A stretch of DNA of 9,575 nucleotides. Origin: Actinomycetota bacterium (GTDB lineage Bacteria > Actinomycetota > Acidimicrobiia > Acidimicrobiales > Palsa-688). A program made the translations under genes and the position numbers. The DNA lies in the NCBI GenBank assembly GCA_023489205.1, contig JAMDDF010000104.1, positions 1 to 9,575 of the forward strand. Direction: 5' to 3'. The notes under the pieces were generated by a model that had not been told where the DNA came from, did not search any database, and worked only from the letters and a program-made list of their open reading frames with translations. Every line of letters starts with the position of its first letter. Position 1 is the first letter of the stretch. This document shows, piece after piece, positions 5,742 to 9,575 of this stretch.

Positions 5742-7381
5742 ATGAGCGCCTCGCCGGCCGGCGGCGGCCCACTGCTGGCAACTCCTTGGCCGGGCGGCCC
5801 TGTCTTGGTGGTCGACTACGGCGCCCAGTACGCCCAACTGATCGCTCGCCGCGTGCGCGAAGCGCACGTTTACAGCGAGATCGTCCCGCACACGATGGCT
5901 GTTAGCGAGGTGCTTGCCCGCCACCCAGCGGCACTGGTGCTCTCGGGGGGGCCAGAGAGCGTCTATGCGAAGGGCGCTCCCAAGGCCGACCCGGCTCTTT
6001 TTTCCGCGGGCGTACCCGTCCTCGGTATCTGTTACGGGCTCCAGGCCATGGCGGCCGCTCTCGGTGGTGAGGTGGGCCGCACAGGCGGCGGGGAGTTCGG
6101 GCGAGCAGAGGTAGTCCTCGAAGAGCCCTCCGAGCTCTTCGACGGCCTGGGAGCGCACCAGGTCGTGTGGATGTCACACCGCGATGCGGTAGTAAAGGCC
6201 CCGCTGGGTTTTCGCCCGATAGCTCGGAGCGCCGGCGCGCCGGTTGCCGCTTTGGAGGACCCGACCCGGCGGCTCTATGGCGTCCAGTGGCACCCAGAGG
6301 TGGTGCAGACCGAGTACGGCCAGCTACTTATCGAGAACTTCCTCTACCGCTGTGCTGGCCTAGCGGCCTCGTGGACCACTGCGAACATCATCGACGAGGC
6401 GGTGAAGTCTGTGGCAGAGACCGTGGGTGGCCACAGGGTCATAGCCGGCCTGTCGGGGGGGGTCGATTCTGCTGTCGCGGCAGCCCTAGTGCAAAGGGCG
6501 GTCGGTGACCAGCTCACGTGCGTGTTCGTTGACCACGGGCTCTTGAGGGAAGGCGAGGCCGAAGAGGTGGAGCGTGACTTTTCGTCGCTGCGACTGGTGT
6601 ACGTCTCCACACCGTGCACGCCTCGCAGCAGTTCTTGGACGCTTTGGCCTCCCTCCCGGACCCGACAGACCCAGAAGCCAAGCGCAAGGCTGTGGGGCGC
6701 GAGTTCATCCGGGCTTTCGAACTGGCTGCTCGGGAGGTAGTCGCGGGTGGAGGGGGCGAGGGCAGAGCCGGCGTGGCCTCGGCCGGAGAGGTGCGCTTCT
6801 TGGTCCAGGGCACCCTTTACCCCGACGTGGTCGAGTCTGGGGGCGGGGAAGGCGCCGCCAACATAAAGAGCCACCACAACGTGGGTGGCCTCCCTGCGGA
6901 CCTGCACTTCGACCTGGTCGAGCCGCTCCGGCGCCTGTTCAAGGACGAGGTGAGGGCTATTGGCGAGCAGCTCGGCTTACCTGCAGGCATCGTATGGCGC
7001 CAGCCCTTCCCGGGCCCTGGCCTTGCCATAAGGATCGTGGGGGCCGTGACGCCCGAGAGGCTCGAGGTCTTGCGCCGGGCGGACAAGGTCGCGCGAGAGG
7101 AGCTTTTTGCTGCTGGCTTGGACCGTGACATATGGCAGTGCCCGGTGGTCCTCTTGGCCGATGTCCGCTCGGTCGGGGTCCAAGGGGACGCCCGCAGCTA
7201 CGGCCACCCTGTTGTGCTGCGCCCGGTAACGAGCGAGGACGCGATGACGGCCGACTTTTCAAGGGTCCCCTACGACGTCCTTGCCCGCATCTCGACCCGG
7301 ATCACCAACGAAGTTCCCGAGGTCAACCGGGTTGTCCTCGACATAACGAGCAAACCTCCCGGCACGATCGAGTGGGAATAG
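5742..7381 (+). CDS. guaA: GMP synthase (glutamine-hydrolysing), with one frameshift near codon 280
   Basis: Converts XMP, ATP and glutamine to GMP, the last step of guanine nucleotide synthesis. The glutaminase domain (about 20-205) has its nucleophile in GICYGLQ (Cys97) and the His/Glu pair in GVQWHPEV (His184, Glu186). The ATP-pyrophosphatase domain carries the P-loop SGGVDS (238-243) and [11 protein letters not shown]. After VERDF (276-280) the frame changes at a TTTT run (6579-6582): the downstream frame gives [18 protein letters not shown], then [37 protein letters not shown] and the family's usual end, [13 protein letters not shown]. Everything on both sides is well conserved, so only the indel is wrong: one T missing or two extra. 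The upstream frame would stop after 332 residues; the downstream one has no start before a GTG at 6614. A sequencing error is the simplest explanation; a real mutation is possible. It is followed by two tRNAs. Confidence 0.93.
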
Positions 7382-7434
7382 TGTGCCCGCACGACCCGGG
7401 TGCAGGACAAGCTGCGCAGGCTCGGTTGTCAAGC

Positions 7435-7440
7435 TATACT
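7435..7440 (+). promoter_or_regulatory. Possible -10 box for the tRNA pair
   Basis: TATACT lies 50 nt upstream of tRNA-Asp in the 109-bp guaA-tRNA gap. It is the best -10 match there, but no good -35 is found at 16-18 bp. Transcription could also continue from guaA. Confidence 0.3.
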
Positions 7441-7490
7441 GGCCGAACCGTCAGGCTTGCTGAGGGCGCGGCGGTGCACCAGTAAAACTA

Positions 7491-7565
7491 GGACCTGTGG
7501 TGCAGCTCGGAGTGCACGCCGGCCTGTCAAGCCGGAGGCCGCGGGTTCAAATCCCGTCAGGTCCG
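7491..7565 (+). tRNA. tRNA-Asp (anticodon GTC)
   Basis: Acceptor GGACCTG/CAGGTCC pairs perfectly. Anticodon arm CCGGC-CTGTCAA-GCCGG gives anticodon GTC at 7526-7528, and the T-loop is the usual TTCAAAT. Discriminator is G7565. CCA is not encoded; the next tRNA starts two positions later. Confidence 0.96.
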
Positions 7566-7566
7566 C

Positions 7567-7639
7567 GGTCGGATAGCTCAGTTGGTAGAGCGCGCGCCTG
7601 AAAAGTGCGAGGTCACCGGATCGACGCCGGTTCCGACCA
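7567..7639 (+). tRNA. tRNA-Phe (anticodon GAA)
   Basis: Acceptor GGTCGGA/TCCGACC pairs perfectly. Anticodon loop CTGAAAA gives GAA at 7600-7602, on a stem with one G-T pair. The D-arm is GCTC-AGTTGGTA-GAGC. The T-stem ACCGG/CCGGT is perfect, but its loop reads ATCGACG, with A where bacteria almost always have T54. Discriminator A7639; full CCA not encoded. One nucleotide separates it from tRNA-Asp, so the two must be co-transcribed. Confidence 0.95.
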
Positions 7640-7662
7640 CCTCTTGAGCGGAGCTCGCAGCG

Positions 7663-7860
7663 TCACCTGTCTGCGGGCTCCATCTGCTCTAGGCAGCGCT
7701 GGATCTCTGTCGCTCGGTAGCGGCGGTGGCCGCCCAGGGTGCGGATAGCAGTGATCTTGCCTGCTCTAGCCCAGCGGGTCACGGTCTTTGGGTTGACACG
7801 GAAAAGCGCCGCGACTTCGGCTGGTGTGAGTAACGAATCGACCTGCTGCTCCTCGAGCAT
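7663..7860 (-). CDS. bldC: BldC-family MerR-type small DNA-binding regulator
   Basis: A 65-residue, single-domain winged-helix protein. LLTPAEVAALFRVNPKTVTR forms helices 1 and 2 with recognition helix WARAGKITAIRTLGGHRRYR and the wing, matching Streptomyces BldC almost residue for residue; there is no effector or dimerisation domain. Streptomyces BldC binds DNA as asymmetric head-to-tail oligomers and controls the onset of development; in other actinobacteria the role is less defined. The start at 7860 is chosen because GAGGAGG (7875-7869) lies 8 nt upstream and the length matches BldC (68 residues); the frame stays open to an ATG at 7944 (93 residues), which would add an unconserved N-terminus. 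A 16-bp palindrome lies 35 nt upstream of this start. The gene converges on the tRNA pair (23 bp) and diverges from the peptidase-like gene. Confidence 0.93.
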   Translation of the reverse strand: MLEEQQVDSLLTPAEVAALFRVNPKTVTRWARAGKITAIRTLGGHRRYRATEIQRCLEQMEPADR

Positions 7861-7894
7861 TATGGTGGCCTCCTCAGTGCCAGGCATGTCACCT

Positions 7895-7910
7895 CGAACG
7901 GTACGGTTCG
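7895..7910. promoter_or_regulatory. Near-perfect 16-bp palindrome upstream of bldC, candidate operator
   Basis: CGAACGGTACGGTTCG is self-complementary at 14 of 16 positions (one mismatched pair). It lies 35-50 nt upstream of the bldC start at 7860 and within the 119-bp divergent gap, so it could serve either gene. A symmetric site suggests a dimeric regulator, unlike known direct-repeat BldC sites. Confidence 0.4.
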
Positions 7911-7944
7911 CACCCATGGCGGCGCCACGCTCTGACGGCGTCAT

Positions 7945-7974
7945 TTGCTTGGGGCTTCCCTCTCAGTTCATACT
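7945..7974 (+). promoter_or_regulatory. Candidate promoter of the peptidase-like gene
   Basis: TTGCTT (7945-7950) and CATACT (7969-7974) are separated by 18 bp. The -10 ends 5 nt before the GTG at 7980, which would give a leaderless or nearly leaderless transcript. Confidence 0.45.
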
Positions 7975-7979
7975 AGCTG

Positions 7980-8783
7980 GTGCCTTCGCGCGCAAAAGGA
8001 CCCGAATTGTCCACCTCTGAACAGGGCATTTTGCCCGCTGACCCCGAGGCCGAAGCGGCGGGGACGTTGCTTCAAGCCGGCGCGCTTGCTTTGGTCGGCG
8101 GTGCCGAGTGGAGCCAAGGGTGCGAAGTGTTCGATGCCGCGCTTTTGGAGGCCTCTGGTGCCAAAGAGGTCCTTATGCTGCCCACGGCCGCCGCCTACAC
8201 TCGTCCCGAACGTGCCGTCGACGCTGCGAGCTGTTACTTTTCCAGCTTCGGTGTGGCGGTAAGGGCCTGCATGGTCTTGCGCCGTGCAGATGCGGAGGAC
8301 CTTAGCTTGGCAGGCCAGGTCCGTGCCGCGCGCTTCATATACCTGGCCGGAGGCTCGGTGTTGCACTTGCGCTCGGTCTTGAAGGCCTCGGCGGTATGGG
8401 ACGCCCTGGTCGGGGCGTGGGCGAACGGTGCTGTGCTGGCCGGCTCCTCCGCCGGCGCCATGGTCCTTGGCGACACGATGGTAGACCCCCGTGGCGGCGC
8501 GCTCACCCTCGGGCTGGGTTTGCTCGCGCCCTTGGCGGTGCTTCCCCACGCCAGTGACTGGTCCGAGGACAAGACTCAGCGGACGGTGAAGCTTGCTTCG
8601 GGCCAGTTGCGCATAGCGGCTGTTGACGAACGCACGGCCCTCGTCCGCAGCAGCGAGGGGGGTTGGCGTGCCCTGGGCGCTGGGGCGGTCACTGTCTGGG
8701 TTGGTGGGAGGCCGGGCGGTCTTGACGACCTCCGAGGCGTAGTGCCGCTTGGCAGGGGTTCTTTGCCAGCCCATAACCCTTGA
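7980..8783 (+). CDS. Peptidase S51 / cyanophycinase-like protein (type 1 glutamine amidotransferase-like fold)
   Basis: A 267-residue probable serine hydrolase of the dipeptidase E/cyanophycinase superfamily. Seen: LALVGGAEW (36-44), VLMLPTAAAY (65-73), the Gly-rich YLAGGSVLHLRS (121-132), the nucleophile elbow AGSSAGAMVLG (154-164) with Ser157 as the likely nucleophile, and LPHASDW (188-194) with a candidate catalytic His190. No signal peptide or membrane helix. Family members cleave aspartyl dipeptides or cyanophycin, but this subgroup is uncharacterised and I cannot name the substrate; no cyanophycin synthetase gene is in view. Two starts compete: GTG 7980, right behind a promoter-like -10, and TTG 8007, which has AAAAGGA 6 nt upstream and would give 258 residues. 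It is divergent from bldC and is followed after 22 bp by a cation exchanger gene, probably in the same operon. Confidence 0.85.
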   Translation: MPSRAKGPELSTSEQGILPADPEAEAAGTLLQAGALALVGGAEWSQGCEVFDAALLEASGAKEVLMLPTAAAYTRPERAVDAASCYFSSFGVAVRACMVLRRADAEDLSLAGQVRAARFIYLAGGSVLHLRSVLKASAVWDALVGAWANGAVLAGSSAGAMVLGDTMVDPRGGALTLGLGLLAPLAVLPHASDWSEDKTQRTVKLASGQLRIAAVDERTALVRSSEGGWRALGAGAVTVWVGGRPGGLDDLRGVVPLGRGSLPAHNP

Positions 8784-8805
8784 CAAGCGTCTTCGTCAGC
8801 CGTTG

Positions 8806-9575
8806 ATGCCCGGTTGGGTGGTGCCCGCGTTCATAGGCGGCGCCCTGGTGAGCCTGTTCGCGAGCACCCGGCTCGTGGTCGCGCTCGAACGGGTGGGGGC
8901 GCAGTTGGGGTTCCCACCGGTGATCGTCGGCCTGCTCGTCGCGCTAGGCGCCGACGGGCCGGAGCTCTCCAGCGCTGTGGCAGCCCAGATCTCTGGTCAT
9001 CGGAGCATAGGTGTCGGTGTGCTCTTCGGGTCGAACCTGTTCAACGTCGCTGCTCTTTTGGGCCTCGGTTCGCTCGTGGCCGGGCGGGTGGTCTTGCGCA
9101 GGCGAGTGGTCCTGCTCGAAGGCATAACCGCCCTGGCCGTCGCCGGCTGTGCCCTGGCGTTGCTGAGCGGCGGCATCGGGCAGGTCGCGCCAGCGACGCT
9201 GACATTGGGCATCTTTGCGACCTACCTGGTCCTGTCGGCGTTGCCTCCTTCGGCTTGGCCGGTACCGGCCCGGGCGCGCGGCTGGTTGGGCGAAGCAGTG
9301 AAAGAGGAAGGCGAGGATGTGCTCAGGGCGAACCGCCCGCCCGGAGGGGTGAGGCTCCGCAGGAGCCTTTCCACAGCCGCCGCATCCCTCGTGGTGGTCG
9401 TTGCCGCTAGCTCGTTGACAGAGCACGCGGCTTCCGTGGGTGGTCCCGACCTCGGCATCCCCGAGGTCGTTATCGGGGCCGGGGTCCTTGCGGCCGTCAC
9501 GAGCCTCCCCAACGCGGTGGGTGCTATATACCTGGCCCGGCGGGGACAAGGTGCCGCTATGTTCTCCGAGGCGTT
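8806..9575 (+). CDS. CaCA-type sodium/calcium exchanger family membrane protein, C-terminus beyond window
   Basis: The first 256 codons of an integral membrane cation exchanger, cut by the right edge. Both alpha-repeats of the Ca2+:cation antiporter family can be read. Alpha-1 is GADGPELSSAVAAQ at about 48-61, followed by GVGVLFGSNLFNVAALLGLG (69-88). Alpha-2 starts with IGAGVLAAVTSLPNAVGAIY (about 223-242) and ARRGQG, and would continue with a second GSN motif off the edge. Hydrophobic helices fill most of the rest, with a charged cytoplasmic loop (about 155-185, EEGEDVLRANRPP) between the halves, as usual. Alpha-1 has GADGPE instead of the common G-T/S-S-x-P-E, so ion specificity cannot be predicted. 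ATG 8806 is the chosen start; a TTG codon immediately precedes it. No clear ribosome site. Likely co-transcribed with the peptidase-like gene, 22 bp upstream. Confidence 0.88.
   Translation, partial: MPGWVVPAFIGGALVSLFASTRLVVALERVGAQLGFPPVIVGLLVALGADGPELSSAVAAQISGHRSIGVGVLFGSNLFNVAALLGLGSLVAGRVVLRRRVVLLEGITALAVAGCALALLSGGIGQVAPATLTLGIFATYLVLSALPPSAWPVPARARGWLGEAVKEEGEDVLRANRPPGGVRLRRSLSTAAASLVVVVAASSLTEHAASVGGPDLGIPEVVIGAGVLAAVTSLPNAVGAIYLARRGQGAAMFSEA

Noticed and set aside
6614..7381. A separate gene starting at GTG 6614
   Set aside because: It begins in the middle of a conserved GMP synthase block and lacks the P-loop; it is the second half of guaA.
8814..9410. Plus-strand and minus-strand open frames inside the exchanger gene
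   Set aside because: Arg/Gly-rich shadows; the frame from 8806 gives clear alpha-repeats and stays open to the edge.

Overview
The window looks like a chromosomal segment of a high-GC actinobacterium. Pointers are a BldC-type regulator, a stand-alone RibD-C reductase of the actinobacterial kind, a caa3-type CtaG, an adjacent tRNA-Asp/tRNA-Phe pair without encoded CCA, and start codons that often sit directly behind a TAnnnT box (leaderless style). A deep lineage such as Acidimicrobiia is possible, but this is inferred from style only.

Layout. Positions 1-757 (minus) hold the wreck of a tyrosine-recombinase integrase with one nonsense codon and two frameshifts; its 3' end lies off the left edge. 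Next comes an intact tRNA-Ser(GCU) at 874-963. The 657 bp that follow have no convincing gene but contain several GC palindromes, two tandem terminator-like hairpins with nearly identical arms, and an 11-bp triplicate. A DUF6941-like hypothetical gene (1621-2178, plus) then converges on a RibD-C-type reductase (2216-3034, minus).

The reductase is divergent from moeA (3164-4450, plus); between them lie four perfect 18-bp tandem repeats. moeA converges on ctaG (4473-5537, minus), and a terminator overlaps both stop codons. guaA follows (5742-7381, plus). It is complete at both ends but carries one frameshift at a T4 run near codon 280. Then come tRNA-Asp and tRNA-Phe, 1 nt apart, and a convergent bldC-like regulator (minus). 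Divergent from it is a peptidase S51/cyanophycinase-like protein (7980-8783, plus), followed closely by a CaCA-type cation exchanger that runs off the right edge.

The core genes are housekeeping: purine synthesis, molybdenum cofactor, cytochrome oxidase assembly, tRNAs. Only the left 1.6 kb looks accessory. I see no defence system, CRISPR array or intact mobile element. The points that deserve attention are the tandem repeat in the reductase/moeA promoter, the twin hairpins, the guaA frameshift and a palindrome upstream of bldC.
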